NCBI RefSeq assembly: GCF_018860165.1 | Contig: NZ_JAHKNG010000006.1 | Span: 80,068 to 144,067 of the forward strand | Source: Paracoccus marinaquae | Lineage (GTDB): Bacteria > Pseudomonadota > Alphaproteobacteria > Rhodobacterales > Rhodobacteraceae | Direction: 5' to 3' | Length of the DNA: 64,000 bases | Part shown: one piece after another, positions 8,716 to 18,161 of the stretch | Layout of the letters: every line of letters starts with the position of its first letter | Position numbering within the stretch: the stretch's first letter is position 1 | Made by a program: the position numbers and the translations under genes | The notes under the pieces: model-generated | Told to the model about the DNA's origin: nothing | The model's database searches: none | The model's input: the letters and a program-made list of their open reading frames with translations, nothing else

Positions 8716-9381
8716 TCAAGCCGGACAGGAAGGTGCCAGCGCCTCCAGCGCGTCCAGATCGGCCCGGGCCAGCGCGCCGGTGACTGCTGCGATCCGGTCG
8801 GGCGGCCAGTCCCACCATGCCAGCCGAAGCAGCCGTTCGATCTCGGCCGGTCCGAATCGCATCCGGGTCACGCGGGCCGGATTGCCGGCGACGACGGCGT
8901 AATCGGGCACCGTCCCGCCGACCACCGCGCCGGCACCGACGATCGCGCCATTGCCGATCCGGGCGCCGGGCAGCACCGTGACGCCATCGCCCAGCCAGAC
9001 ATCATGGCCGATCACCGTATCCGGCAGCCCGGTGATCTGGTCGATATAATCTGCCAGCCGTGCAGGATCGAAGATCGCGAAGGGATAGGTCGAGATCCCC
9101 GCCATCGGATGATTGGCCGAGGCGGTGACGATCCGCACACGATCCGCGATCTGGCAGAAACGGCCGATGCGCAGCCGCTCGGGCGCGCCGGGATAGGTAT
9201 AGGGCGCCAGCCGCACGGCCCAGTCGTCGGGCGGATCGAAGCTGCTGGCATAGGTGAAATCGCCGATCTCGATATTCGGATGGTCGATGACGCGGCTCAG
9301 GTGAACGAGGCCGCGATTGACCCGGCCATCGGCAAAGCGCATCGGATAGGCGGAAGAAGCGTCAAGGAAGCTGACGGGCAT
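8716..9381 (-). CDS. CatB-type O-acetyltransferase (left-handed beta helix)
   Basis: 221 residues. Hexapeptide repeats (VIGHDVWLGDGVTVLPGARI, then GNGAIVGAGAVVGGTVPDYAVVAGNPA) form the left-handed beta helix of the xenobiotic acetyltransferase group. The segment TASANHPMAGISTYPF holds the His used as general base in this family. It would move acetyl from acetyl-CoA to a hydroxyl of an antibiotic, sugar or other small molecule. The start at 9381 has AAGGAC 7 nt before it. Resistance function is not established; many chromosomal homologues act on glycans. Confidence 0.8.
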   Translation of the reverse strand: MPVSFLDASSAYPMRFADGRVNRGLVHLSRVIDHPNIEIGDFTYASSFDPPDDWAVRLAPYTYPGAPERLRIGRFCQIADRVRIVTASANHPMAGISTYPFAIFDPARLADYIDQITGLPDTVIGHDVWLGDGVTVLPGARIGNGAIVGAGAVVGGTVPDYAVVAGNPARVTRMRFGPAEIERLLRLAWWDWPPDRIAAVTGALARADLDALEALAPSCPA

Positions 9382-9486
9382 GGCATGTCCTTTCTGGTCT
9401 GAACGGGGCTGATCAGATCGTGGACTTGTCCATGACACCTTCTCCTTTTCTGGCTGGCCCCTGATAGCACAGGGGGCCAGCCGGCG

Positions 9487-9900
9487 CTACAGGTGGCGCG
9501 TCTCGGGGGCGGAATTCCACCAGTTGTCATGCGCGCCGTCGGCCCAGTGGATCGGGGCGGCGATCAGTTCGGCCTCGGTCGCATCGTCCAGCGCGGCGAT
9601 GACGACCTGCACGAAACGCCCGCCCATCTCGGCGATGTCGCCCTCGGTCCACAGCCGCGTGCCGCAGCGGGCACAGAACCAGTGATGCATGTCGATATCG
9701 GCATCGTCGCTGCGCGGCGTCTCGGCCAGGGCTTCGCGCCCGCGGATCAGGCGAAACCCGTCCGGATCGGGCAGGCGCATCTCCCAATAGCGCATCTTGC
9801 GGCAGAAGCGGCAGTTGCAGCGCATCGTGCCCGCGGCCAGATCGCCATCGGCCTCGAAGGCGACGGCACCGCAGAAACAGCTGCCGTGATAGGTTCTCAT
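9487..9900 (-). CDS. GFA family (Mss4-like, DUF636) protein
   Basis: 137 residues. The zinc-binding cysteines are clear: CFCGAV near residue 8, RCNCRFCRK near residue 28, and CARCGTRLW near residue 76. The family is named for glutathione-dependent formaldehyde-activating enzyme, but most members have no proven reaction. It starts in a 4-nt overlap with the VOC protein upstream (10292-9897), so the two are probably translated together. Confidence 0.85.
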   Translation of the reverse strand: MRTYHGSCFCGAVAFEADGDLAAGTMRCNCRFCRKMRYWEMRLPDPDGFRLIRGREALAETPRSDDADIDMHHWFCARCGTRLWTEGDIAEMGGRFVQVVIAALDDATEAELIAAPIHWADGAHDNWWNSAPETRHL

Positions 9901-10292
9901 GCCGCGCCCTCGCCATGGCAGACGGCCTCGATATTGTTGCCGTCGGGGTCCAGCACGAAGGCGCCATAGTAGTCGGGATGATATTCGGGGCGCAGGCCCG
10001 GGCCGCCATTGTCCCGCCCGCCCGCCGCCAGCGCGGCCTTGTGGAAGGCATCGACGCCAGCTTGATCGGGCACGGCGAAGGCGACATGAGTGCTGTTCGA
10101 GGCGGGCTTGCCGTTGCCGATCCAGAAGAACGGCTTGCCGTCCCTGCCGAACCCTATATGGGCGCCGTTGCCGCCGGTCATCGCTTCGGTGACCTCCATC
10201 AGCACGGCAATGCCGAGGGGCGCAAGCGCCGCCTCGTAGAAGGCCCGGGCCCGGGCAAGGTCCGAGACGGCGAATCCGATATGGTCGATCAT
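9897..10292 (-). CDS. VOC superfamily protein (glyoxalase/dioxygenase fold)
   Basis: 131 residues with two beta-alpha-beta-beta-beta modules: MIDHIGFAVSDLARARAFYE at the start and HVAFAVPDQAGVDAFHKAAL in the middle. His4 and a late Glu in NNIEAVCHGEG are candidate metal ligands. The start at 10292 follows AGGAGA. Its stop overlaps the GFA start, so the pair may handle one reactive small molecule. The exact reaction is unknown. Confidence 0.85.
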   Translation of the reverse strand: MIDHIGFAVSDLARARAFYEAALAPLGIAVLMEVTEAMTGGNGAHIGFGRDGKPFFWIGNGKPASNSTHVAFAVPDQAGVDAFHKAALAAGGRDNGGPGLRPEYHPDYYGAFVLDPDGNNIEAVCHGEGAA

Positions 10293-10363
10293 GGCTGGTC
10301 TCCTTTCCCGGGGCAGATTGCCCGATCCCTGCCGCCAGTTCACGTCAGCAGCGCACAGCCGGA

Positions 10364-10759
10364 TCAGCCGCCATAGTCATGATCGCTGACATGTTCCTGC
10401 CAGTTCACCGTGCTGTCGCCCTGCCGTTCCTGAATGGCGATATGGGTCATCGCGGTGTCGGGGCCGGCGCCGTGCCAGTGCCGCTCGCCCGGCTCGAACC
10501 AGACGACATCGCCGGGGCGCAGCTCCTCGACCGGGCCGCCCTCGCGCTGCGCCCGGCCCAGCCCGGCGGTCACTATCAGCGTCTGGCCCAGCGGATGGGT
10601 GTGCCAGGCGGTCCGCGCACCGGGTTCGAAGGTGACCATGGTGGCCGCGACCCGTGCGGGCTCCGGGGCCGAGATCAGCGGATCAAAGCGCACCTGACCG
10701 GTGAACCAGTCGGCGGGACCGGCGGTCGAGGGACGACTTCCGTTGCGGTGGATCTGCAT
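10364..10759 (-). CDS. Single-domain cupin protein
   Basis: 131 residues. Cupin motif 1 reads [20 protein letters not shown], with the usual Glu replaced by Gln; motif 2 is [19 protein letters not shown]. Three metal-binding His remain. The pattern is like small cupins annotated as carboxymuconolactone-type or (R)-mandelonitrile-lyase-like. It lies in a same-strand run of small enzymes (VOC, GFA, GMC) that may form a degradation or detoxification group. No substrate can be assigned. Confidence 0.85.
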   Translation of the reverse strand: MQIHRNGSRPSTAGPADWFTGQVRFDPLISAPEPARVAATMVTFEPGARTAWHTHPLGQTLIVTAGLGRAQREGGPVEELRPGDVVWFEPGERHWHGAGPDTAMTHIAIQERQGDSTVNWQEHVSDHDYGG

Positions 10760-10882
10760 GTCGGCATCCTTTCACTCGCGGGGATCGCGGACAGATTGCG
10801 CGCCATGTCACGACCTGACCAGCGAAAAGGGCCGCGCAGTCCCGGCACGGCCCCGTTTTCGGACATCTGCCCTGTGACCCGT

Positions 10883-12457
10883 TCAGAGATTGCCCGCCGC
10901 CATCTCGGAGGCGATGCGATCGGCCTGCCGGATCGCCAGCGCCACGATGGTCAGCGTCGGGTTCTCGGCCGCGCCGGTGGTGAACTGGCTGCCGTCCGAG
11001 ACGAACAGGTTCGCGATGTCATGGCTTTGCCCCCATCGGTTCACCACCCCGTCCTCGGGCCGTTCCGACATGCGGTTGGTGCCCAGGTTATGGGTCGAGG
11101 GATAGGGCGGCGTCGGCAGGGTGCGGGTCGCGCCCACCGCCCTGTAGATCGCCTGCCCCTGCGCATAGGCATGGTTGCGCATGGCGATGTCGTTGGGGTG
11201 ATCGCTGAAATTTACATTCGCCACCTTCAGCCCGAAACTGTCCTCGACATCCGACAGGGTGACGCGGTTTTCGGCCTGCGGCATGTCCTCGCCCACGATC
11301 CACATGCCGGCCATGTTCTCATAGCTGTCCAGCGCAGTGGTGAATTCGCGCCCCCACGCCCCCGGATCGAGGAAGGCCGCCATGAAGGGGATGCCAAGGC
11401 TGAGGGTTTCCAGCTCATACCCGCCGACGAAGCCGCGCGAGGGGTCGTGACGCGCCTCGTCGCGGACGATCCCGGCCATGGTGGTGCCGCGCCACATGCG
11501 CACCGGCTGCTCGAAGATCGCATAGACCGAACCGGTGGTGTGCCGCATGTAGTTGCGCCCGACCTGACCCGATCTGTTGGCCAGCCCGTCGGGGAACATC
11601 GACGAGGCCGAGTTCAGCAGCAGCCGCGGGCTTTCGAAACTGTTGCCGGCCACGCAGACCACGCGGGCCTTCTGCATCTGCAGATTGCCGTCGCGGTCAA
11701 AATACTCGACGCCGGTGACGCGGCCGGTATCGTCATGCAGGATGCGTGCCGCATGGGCGCGGTCGCGAACCTCCAGATTGCCGGTCGCCTCGCCGCGCGG
11801 GATGTCGGTATAGGCCGAGGACCATTTTGCGCCCCATTTGCAGCCCTGAAAACAGAAGCCGGTCTGCTGACAGGCCATCCGGTCGTCATATTCGACGCTG
11901 TTGATGGCCATGTTGCCGGTATGGACCTCGCTGTAGCCAAGCGCCCTGGCGCCCTTCTCGAAGACCAGATAGTTGTTGCAGCCCGGCAGGCGCGGCCGGT
12001 CGCCGGTGCCGGTCACGCCCAGCTTGGCCTCGGCCTTGTCGTACCAGGGCGCCATTTCGGCGGCATCAAGGGGCCAGTCCAGCAGGCTCGCGCCCTCGAC
12101 CGCGCCGTAATTGCTCAGTGCCTTCCATTCGTGATCCTGAAAGCGCAGCGAGGCCCCGGCCCAGTGGATCGAGGTTCCGCCCACCGCCTTGACGATCCAG
12201 GCGGGCAGGCCGGAAAAATCCTTCGCCACCCGCCAGTCGCCGCTGGTCGTGCGCGGGTCGGTCCAGGCCAACTGGCCGAAACTGTCCCATTCGTCGTTGA
12301 TGTAATCCTCGGGCAGATAGCGCCCGCCGGCTTCAAGCGCCACGACCTTGACGCCCTTCTGCGCCAGTTCGTTGGCCAGAACCCCGCCGCCCGAGCCGGT
12401 GCCGACGATGACGACCACGCTGTCGTCGTTGAGGTCGAATGTTGCTGCCGTTGCCAT
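10883..12457 (-). CDS. GMC family oxidoreductase, catalytic subunit of a membrane-type dehydrogenase
   Basis: 524 residues. The FAD site is GTGSGGG at residues 19-25, with the C-terminal GMC region HNLGTNRMS and SDGSQFTTGAAENPTLTI. The cysteine-containing segment FCFQGCKWGAKWSS is typical of the gluconate/sorbitol/2-keto-gluconate dehydrogenase branch rather than of soluble choline or glucose oxidases. Start 12457 is preceded by GGGAGGAGG; a GTG at 12475 overlaps the upstream stop. No signal peptide is present, so export together with the Tat-bearing small subunit just upstream is inferred. No cytochrome c subunit gene is adjacent, so the electron acceptor is unclear. The substrate is probably a sugar or polyol. 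Confidence 0.88.
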   Translation of the reverse strand: MATAATFDLNDDSVVVIVGTGSGGGVLANELAQKGVKVVALEAGGRYLPEDYINDEWDSFGQLAWTDPRTTSGDWRVAKDFSGLPAWIVKAVGGTSIHWAGASLRFQDHEWKALSNYGAVEGASLLDWPLDAAEMAPWYDKAEAKLGVTGTGDRPRLPGCNNYLVFEKGARALGYSEVHTGNMAINSVEYDDRMACQQTGFCFQGCKWGAKWSSAYTDIPRGEATGNLEVRDRAHAARILHDDTGRVTGVEYFDRDGNLQMQKARVVCVAGNSFESPRLLLNSASSMFPDGLANRSGQVGRNYMRHTTGSVYAIFEQPVRMWRGTTMAGIVRDEARHDPSRGFVGGYELETLSLGIPFMAAFLDPGAWGREFTTALDSYENMAGMWIVGEDMPQAENRVTLSDVEDSFGLKVANVNFSDHPNDIAMRNHAYAQGQAIYRAVGATRTLPTPPYPSTHNLGTNRMSERPEDGVVNRWGQSHDIANLFVSDGSQFTTGAAENPTLTIVALAIRQADRIASEMAAGNL

Positions 12458-12471
12458 GGTGGCCTCCTCCC

Positions 12472-12990
12472 TCACAACCAGTCGATATCGTCGAAGCCGC
12501 GGTCGATATAGCCGCCCTTCGAATAGGATTCGCCCTCATAGCCGAAGATCGGCCAGACCTCTTTCTGGTTGTAGAGCCCGGTCACCAGCCCGCCGCGCAC
12601 GGTCTGGAAGAAGGCCGTATCCTCGATGCTGCGCAGGATGGCAACGCGGTCCGCCTCCCATCCGGCGGCAAGATAGCTGTCAAAGCCCGCCTCTTTCGCC
12701 GCAGCGTCCAATGCCGCGACGCCTTCGGCCACCGTGGATTTCTGATCCTCGCTGTCATAGCCCTTCACGGCGATGACGTAGAAGCGGTCGCCCACCCGGT
12801 CATGCGGATAGATGTCGCGCGCCATCTGCAGCAGCGTCGCCATCTCGTGTTCGCTGATCGCGGTGACCTCGACCGCCCAGGCGGCGTCGGGCGCCGCGAT
12901 GAAGCCGCTGCCGGCAACCGCCAGCGTTCCGGCCGCCACGGCACGCGACAGCAGCGCACGCCGGGTCAGCCCCTGTTTTCTCAAGGACAT
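12472..12990 (-). CDS. Gluconate 2-dehydrogenase subunit 3 family protein, Tat signal
   Basis: 172 residues. The N-terminus LTRRALLSRAVAAGTLAVAG is a twin-arginine signal followed by an AAWA cleavage region. The mature part has the subunit 3 pattern (HEMATLLQMARDIYPHD, then AGFDSYLAAGWEADRVAILR). In known enzymes this small subunit binds the GMC flavoprotein and brings it across the membrane folded. A strong site AGGGAGGAG precedes the ATG at 12990. The GMC gene follows within a few bases. Confidence 0.87.
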   Translation of the reverse strand: MSLRKQGLTRRALLSRAVAAGTLAVAGSGFIAAPDAAWAVEVTAISEHEMATLLQMARDIYPHDRVGDRFYVIAVKGYDSEDQKSTVAEGVAALDAAAKEAGFDSYLAAGWEADRVAILRSIEDTAFFQTVRGGLVTGLYNQKEVWPIFGYEGESYSKGGYIDRGFDDIDWL

Positions 12991-13039
12991 GTTCTCTCCT
13001 CCCTTGTCGTCGCACGGCCGGCCCTCCCCGGCCGCCGCG

Positions 13040-13435
13040 TTACCTGAAGCGGCCGCCCCGCTGCAGCACCTCGATCTGGTAGCCGTCGGGATCCGCGATG
13101 AAGAAGAACCGCGCGATCACCTCGCCGCCGGGGGCGAAATCGACCAGCTTGCGGGGCGCGAACCCCTCGGCCTCCAGCCGCGCATGCAGCGCGTCCACGT
13201 CATCGACGGAAAAGGCGACATGGCCATAGCCATCGCCCAGATCATAGGGCTCGGCGCGGCCCTTGTTCACGGTCAGTTCCAGCTCGGTCTCGCTTTCCGC
13301 GTTGGACAGGTAGAGCAGCGTGAAGCTGTCGAAATCCAGCCGGTCGGCAAGTTTCAACCCGAAACAGCGGTCGTAGAACGCGACCGAGCGCGCCTCGTCC
13401 AGAACCCGGATCATCGAGTGGATGTATTTCGCCAT
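13040..13435 (-). CDS. gloA: Lactoylglutathione lyase (glyoxalase I)
   Basis: 131 residues with the standard GloA layout. The four metal ligands are visible: His6 in YIHSMIRV, Glu in ETELELTVN, His in GYGHVAFSV and Glu in YQIEVLQRG. The FYDRCFG and DPDGY segments are also typical. It isomerises the methylglyoxal-glutathione hemithioacetal to S-lactoylglutathione in the cytosol. It sits 49 nt upstream of the GMC pair on the same strand, which would suit detoxification of carbonyls from sugar oxidation. Confidence 0.9.
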   Translation of the reverse strand: MAKYIHSMIRVLDEARSVAFYDRCFGLKLADRLDFDSFTLLYLSNAESETELELTVNKGRAEPYDLGDGYGHVAFSVDDVDALHARLEAEGFAPRKLVDFAPGGEVIARFFFIADPDGYQIEVLQRGGRFR

Positions 13436-13525
13436 GTCGGCCCCTTGCCCGTTCGTCGTCAGGCAAGTCTAGGAGGCCGCGTCCGGGCGCGGGTAGTATC
13501 GGGCTACTACAGGCGGCTTTCGCGG

Positions 13526-13819
13526 CTATTCGGCGGCAATGGCCGTCTGTGTGACCTGCTGATCCTCGCCCAGATGGATCGTGCAGGCACAGCGCAGAAG
13601 CGAGGTGAAGTTCCGCGCCTCGCCATGCAGTTCCAGCACCTCGGAATGCAGCTTCGAGATGAAGGCCGGGGTCGAGACGCCCTCGCGCGCCGCGATCTGG
13701 TCGAGGATGCGCCAGAAGGCGCGCTCCAGCCGGATCGAGGTCGATTGCCGGTTCAGCCGCAACCTGCGGGTTTCGGATTCGTAACGGTCCGGGTCCTGCC
13801 CGGCAAAGATCTGGCACAT
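13526..13819 (-). CDS. Ribbon-helix-helix protein (RHH_4 type)
   Basis: 97 residues. RQSTSIRLERAFWRILDQIA, followed by GVSTPAFISKLHSEV, is the beta-strand plus two helices of an RHH DNA-binding fold. The family is widespread and single-copy in Rhodobacteraceae and lacks a proven target. It is monocistronic between gloA and tuf. No antitoxin partner gene is adjacent, so a toxin-antitoxin role is not supported. Confidence 0.75.
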   Translation of the reverse strand: MCQIFAGQDPDRYESETRRLRLNRQSTSIRLERAFWRILDQIAAREGVSTPAFISKLHSEVLELHGEARNFTSLLRCACTIHLGEDQQVTQTAIAAE

Positions 13820-13965
13820 CAGCTTGATCTCGGGTGATTATGGGTGCCCGATTTTGCGGCAGAAGCGCGCGGCGGTCAACGTTCGGCTGGCGTTCAACAC
13901 TGTCATGTGCCGGTGATCCATGTCGCACGGCGCCCGGAAGGCCGATCATCGGCTTCGGGAACAAT

Positions 13966-13998
13966 CGAAAAAGGGCCGCCCTTCGGGACGGCCCTTCC
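13966..13998 (-). terminator. Rho-independent terminator of tuf
   Basis: On the minus strand AAGGGCCG-TCC-CGAA-GGG-CGGCCCTT (13971-13996) forms an 11-bp stem with a stable CGAA tetraloop and is followed directly by TTTTTCG. It starts 48 nt after the tuf stop codon. It separates tuf from the RHH gene. Confidence 0.9.
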
Positions 13999-14043
13999 GA
14001 CTTGGGTTACGCGGATGGGGCAAGACCCCACCCTGCGTGCTGA

Positions 14044-15219
<1,176 letters not shown>

Positions 15220-15276
15220 CTACGGCCTCCTGATCGCGGGGCGGCGTGATGATGGCCCCGGTTAAACGTGCGCCGC

Positions 15277-15305
15277 GATTTAAAAGGCGCCAGAGGAAAA
15301 ATCAA
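15277..15305 (-). promoter_or_regulatory. Putative tuf promoter
   Basis: Minus strand TTGATT (15300-15305), a 17-nt spacer and TAAATC (15277-15282), about 57 nt before the tuf ATG. An AT-rich patch in an otherwise GC-rich region. Confidence 0.5.
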
Positions 15306-15436
15306 GGGCAGCCGGGGCCTTGCCGGCTGCGATTCCGGCTGCGACGGACAGGGACTGAGGGAACCGGGATGCGCCGCGAAGCATTCTGCTGAAAAGGCGG
15401 TGCCACGGGCCGCGACAACAGGGAGAGGACAAGACC

Positions 15437-16339
15437 ATGAGCCTGATGAAAACTCTGGCCCGCGTGGCCGCCGGCGTCATATTGGCCAAGGGGGTCGGCG
15501 CCATGATGCAGAGCCAGCGGCAGGGGCGCAGCAATCCGGGCACCGGCACGACCAGCCGGCGCGGATCGGGCGGCGGGCTGCTGGACGATCTGCTGGCCGG
15601 CGGCACATCGGGCGGCAGCCTGAATGAGACTCTGGGCCAGGTGCTGGGCGGGCGCCGCAATCCCGGGACGGGCAGCCGCTATGGCGGTCAGCGATCGGCG
15701 GGCGCACAGGGCGGTCTTGGCGGAATCCTCGACAGCCTCACCGGCGGCAGCGGCGGTCTGGGTGACGTTCTGGGCCGGGCAGGCGTCGGGCGCCCGGGAA
15801 CGCGCGCGGATGGGGGGCTGGGCGACCTGCTGGGCGGATTGCTGGGCGGCGCCGCCGCGGGCACGGCCGCCGGCGGGCTGGCCCGGAGAGGTTCGCAGGC
15901 CAGCAACGACGCGAGTTTTGGCGAGTTGTTCAACGACGCCATCTCGACCGGAGAGGAACCCGAGGTCGCGCCCACCCCCGAACAGAATGCCGTGGCCGGG
16001 CTGATGCTGCGGGCGATGATCCAGGCGGCGAAATCCGACGGCAAGATCGACGAGGAGGAAAAGCAGCGTCTGCTTGGACATCTCGGCGACGGGCTGGACG
16101 ACGAGGAGCGCCGGTTCATCGGCGAACAGATGGCCGCGCCGATCGACCCGCAGGCCCTGGCCCGCGAGGTACCGCAGGGGCTGGAGCCGCAGGTCTATCT
16201 GATGTCGCTGATGGCGATCGATTTCGACAACCAGCGCGAGGCGGAATATCTCCACGGCCTCGCCCAGGCCCTGGGCATCGACCCGCAGATCGTGAACCGG
16301 ATTCACCAGCAGGTCGGCGTGACGCAGCTTTACGGCTGA
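15437..16339 (+). CDS. DUF533 (TerB-like fold) protein
   Basis: 300 residues. The N-terminal half is low-complexity and rich in Gly and Arg, with short repeats (NPGTG twice, GGLGG/GGLGD/GGLLGG). The C-terminal half from about residue 185 matches DUF533: AVAGLMLRAMIQAAKSDGKI, then DEEEKQRLLGHLGD, and YLHGLAQALGID. This all-helical domain resembles TerB. E. coli YebE belongs to the family; no reaction is known. The ATG follows GGGAGAGGAC. A short hydrophobic N-terminus suggests membrane contact. Confidence 0.8.
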   Translation: MSLMKTLARVAAGVILAKGVGAMMQSQRQGRSNPGTGTTSRRGSGGGLLDDLLAGGTSGGSLNETLGQVLGGRRNPGTGSRYGGQRSAGAQGGLGGILDSLTGGSGGLGDVLGRAGVGRPGTRADGGLGDLLGGLLGGAAAGTAAGGLARRGSQASNDASFGELFNDAISTGEEPEVAPTPEQNAVAGLMLRAMIQAAKSDGKIDEEEKQRLLGHLGDGLDDEERRFIGEQMAAPIDPQALAREVPQGLEPQVYLMSLMAIDFDNQREAEYLHGLAQALGIDPQIVNRIHQQVGVTQLYG

Positions 16340-16476
16340 TCCGCCTTGGCACCAGCCTGCACCGCCGGCGCCTCATGCCAATGGCGTGATCGGAGTTCGG
16401 TCAGGTTGATCGTTGTCCCGGCCTCTGCCAAGGTCGGGGCGGGAGAACGTCCCGTCATATCCAGCAGGAGCCAGCC

Positions 16477-16932
16477 ATGCGTCTGATCAAGTCCGCCGTT
16501 GTCGCAAGCCTTGTTGCCTTTCCCGTGATGGCAGCCGCGCAATCCGCAGAAGTCGCCATCGAGGCCCGACAGGGGTACATGGAACTGCTTGCCATCAATA
16601 TGGGCCAGCTTTCCGGCATGGCCAAAGGCGATATCGCCTATGACGAGGGGGCCGCCTCCACCGCCGCCGCGAATATCGCGACACTGACGAACTATACCGT
16701 GCCGTCGCTGTTCGTCGCCGGCTCGGCGGATGGCGAGGCCGAAGAATCCCGTGCCCTGCCCGCGATCTGGCAAAAGCCCGAGGAATTCGCGCAGCGCTTT
16801 GCCAGTCTCCGCGAGGCCGCGACCGGCGCCCCCGAGGCGGTGATGGGCGGCCAGGCCAATGTCGGCCCGGCCTTGCAGAAGCTGGGCGGCGCCTGCAAGG
16901 CCTGCCATGACGATTTCCGCAAGCCCGAATGA
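16477..16932 (+). CDS. Cytochrome c' (class II c-type cytochrome)
   Basis: 151 residues with a signal peptide ending AAAQ (cut near residue 21). The haem-binding CKACH is at residues 140-144, near the C-terminus, as in class II cytochromes with a four-helix bundle. Cytochromes c' bind NO and other gases in the periplasm. The stop overlaps the start of the b561-type gene by 4 nt, so the two form a probable electron-transfer pair. Confidence 0.9.
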   Translation: MRLIKSAVVASLVAFPVMAAAQSAEVAIEARQGYMELLAINMGQLSGMAKGDIAYDEGAASTAAANIATLTNYTVPSLFVAGSADGEAEESRALPAIWQKPEEFAQRFASLREAATGAPEAVMGGQANVGPALQKLGGACKACHDDFRKPE

Positions 16933-17519
16933 GCCTGCAGGGTGAAGCCCGCCGGGTCCGGGTCTGGGATCCGGCGCTGCGCGTCTTTCACTGGCTGCTG
17001 GCCGCCCTCGTCATCCTGAACTGGCTTCTGGGCCAGTTCGGGCCGGATATCATGACGCTGCATTTCCTTACCGGATTTGCGATCCTGGCGCTGCTGGTCT
17101 TTCGGGTGATCTGGGGCTTTGTCGGCCCTGAGCCGGCGCGTTTCGCCAGTTTCATCCGCGGCCCGCGCGCCATTCTGGACTATCTGCGCCATCTCGGCAG
17201 CCGCCAGCCCAGCAACTGGCCCGGACATAACCCGCTGGGGGCGCTTTCGGTCGTGGCGATGCTTCTGGCCCTGTTCTTTCAGGTCGGAACGGGGCTGATC
17301 TCGGACCCCGACGATTTCATCAATGTCGGGCCTCTGGCCGATCAGGTGGCCCGATCGACCGCCCGCAAGGCGGTCGGCTGGCACAGCCTGGGCAGCAATA
17401 TCATCCTGCTGCTGGTGCTGCTGCATATCGGCGTGATCCTGTTCTACCGCTACTGGAAGAACGAGGATCTGGTGCGGCCGATGATCACCGGCTGGAAATG
17501 GGTGCGGCAGCGCCTATGA
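16929..17519 (+). CDS. Cytochrome b561-type membrane protein
   Basis: 196 residues with four hydrophobic segments. Likely haem-b ligands are His21 (FHWLLA), His45 (LHFLTG), His152 (GWHSLG) and His166 (LHIGVI). The layout is that of the Ni/Fe-hydrogenase/DUF4405 cytochrome b family often paired with small c-type cytochromes. It would move electrons between the quinone pool and the periplasmic cytochrome encoded just upstream. Translation is coupled (ATGA overlap). Confidence 0.9.
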   Translation: MSLQGEARRVRVWDPALRVFHWLLAALVILNWLLGQFGPDIMTLHFLTGFAILALLVFRVIWGFVGPEPARFASFIRGPRAILDYLRHLGSRQPSNWPGHNPLGALSVVAMLLALFFQVGTGLISDPDDFINVGPLADQVARSTARKAVGWHSLGSNIILLLVLLHIGVILFYRYWKNEDLVRPMITGWKWVRQRL

Positions 17520-17561
17520 GAACGGCCGACGCCCGCATCCCGCGGGCGCCGGCCCTCCGGC

Positions 17562-18161
17562 TCAGCCGGCCTTCTGCAGATCCGCGGTCAGGGCGGCCAC
17601 GTCGCCGTTGCGGCGGGCCAGCATCGCCGCCATCTCGGCGCGTTCGCTGGCCAGCATGTTCACGCCCTCGATGATGAGGTTGAAGAACAGCACCCGGCCC
17701 GACTTGTCCGAGACATGCCATTCGATCTCCATCGGCGCACGGCCGTTCAGATAGGCCGTGGCATCCACCGCGTAATAGCTTTTCAGCGGGCGGGCGGCGC
17801 CGACCTCGACCTTGCCGCCGACGAATTCTCGGAACCGCTTGCCGTATTTGCGCCCCATATAGCCCTGGAAGGCCTGCCGGTAGGCCGCGAACTGCGCGGC
17901 GTCGATCTGGCGTGCCGCCGGCCCCAGAACCGAGCGCGCCATGATGTTCACGTCACCGTAACGTGCCAGGACCGCCTCGAACTGGCGATACATCTGCGCC
18001 GGAGGCTGGCCGGAATTGATCACGGCATAGACATCGGTCACCGCATTCCGGATCAAAGCCTGCGAGGCATTCGCGTCAAGCGCGAGGGCCGGGCGAAGGG
18101 GTAGCAGCACCGCCGCCCCGGCGATCAGCGCCAGGACCGAGCGGCGGTCACTCCGCGGCAT
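17562..18161 (-). CDS. mlaC: MlaC-type phospholipid-binding protein
   Basis: 199 residues from ATG 18161. The N-terminus MPRSDRRSVLALIAGAAVLL is a signal peptide with a twin Arg; the mature part holds YMGRKYGKRFREFVGG and a hydrophobic-cavity pattern of the Ttg2D/MlaC family. It shuttles phospholipid between the outer-membrane MlaA complex and the inner-membrane MlaFEDB transporter. It begins inside the last 14 nt of mlaA. The frame also runs up to 18245, but that part repeats mlaA coding sequence. The MlaFED genes are not in the window. Confidence 0.88.
   Translation of the reverse strand: MPRSDRRSVLALIAGAAVLLPLRPALALDANASQALIRNAVTDVYAVINSGQPPAQMYRQFEAVLARYGDVNIMARSVLGPAARQIDAAQFAAYRQAFQGYMGRKYGKRFREFVGGKVEVGAARPLKSYYAVDATAYLNGRAPMEIEWHVSDKSGRVLFFNLIIEGVNMLASERAEMAAMLARRNGDVAALTADLQKAG

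Noticed and set aside
5836..9402. A 1188-codon open frame on the + strand over the barrel protein, ABC exporter and acetyltransferase
   Set aside because: It is antisense to three genes with clear motifs; composition (His/Gln/Arg/Asp-rich, no domains) is the normal mirror of high-GC coding sequence.
10379..12511. A 710-codon + strand frame over the cupin and GMC genes
   Set aside because: Antisense shadow of motif-bearing genes; no domain and no ribosome site.
13526..13819. Reading the RHH protein as an antitoxin
   Set aside because: There is no small toxin gene next to it; the family occurs as a single gene.
13820..13965. Possible small RNA or structured element between RHH gene and tuf terminator
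   Set aside because: Only an imperfect GC hairpin (CCGGAAGGCCGAT..ATCGGCTTCGG) is visible; no promoter and terminator pair supports an RNA gene.
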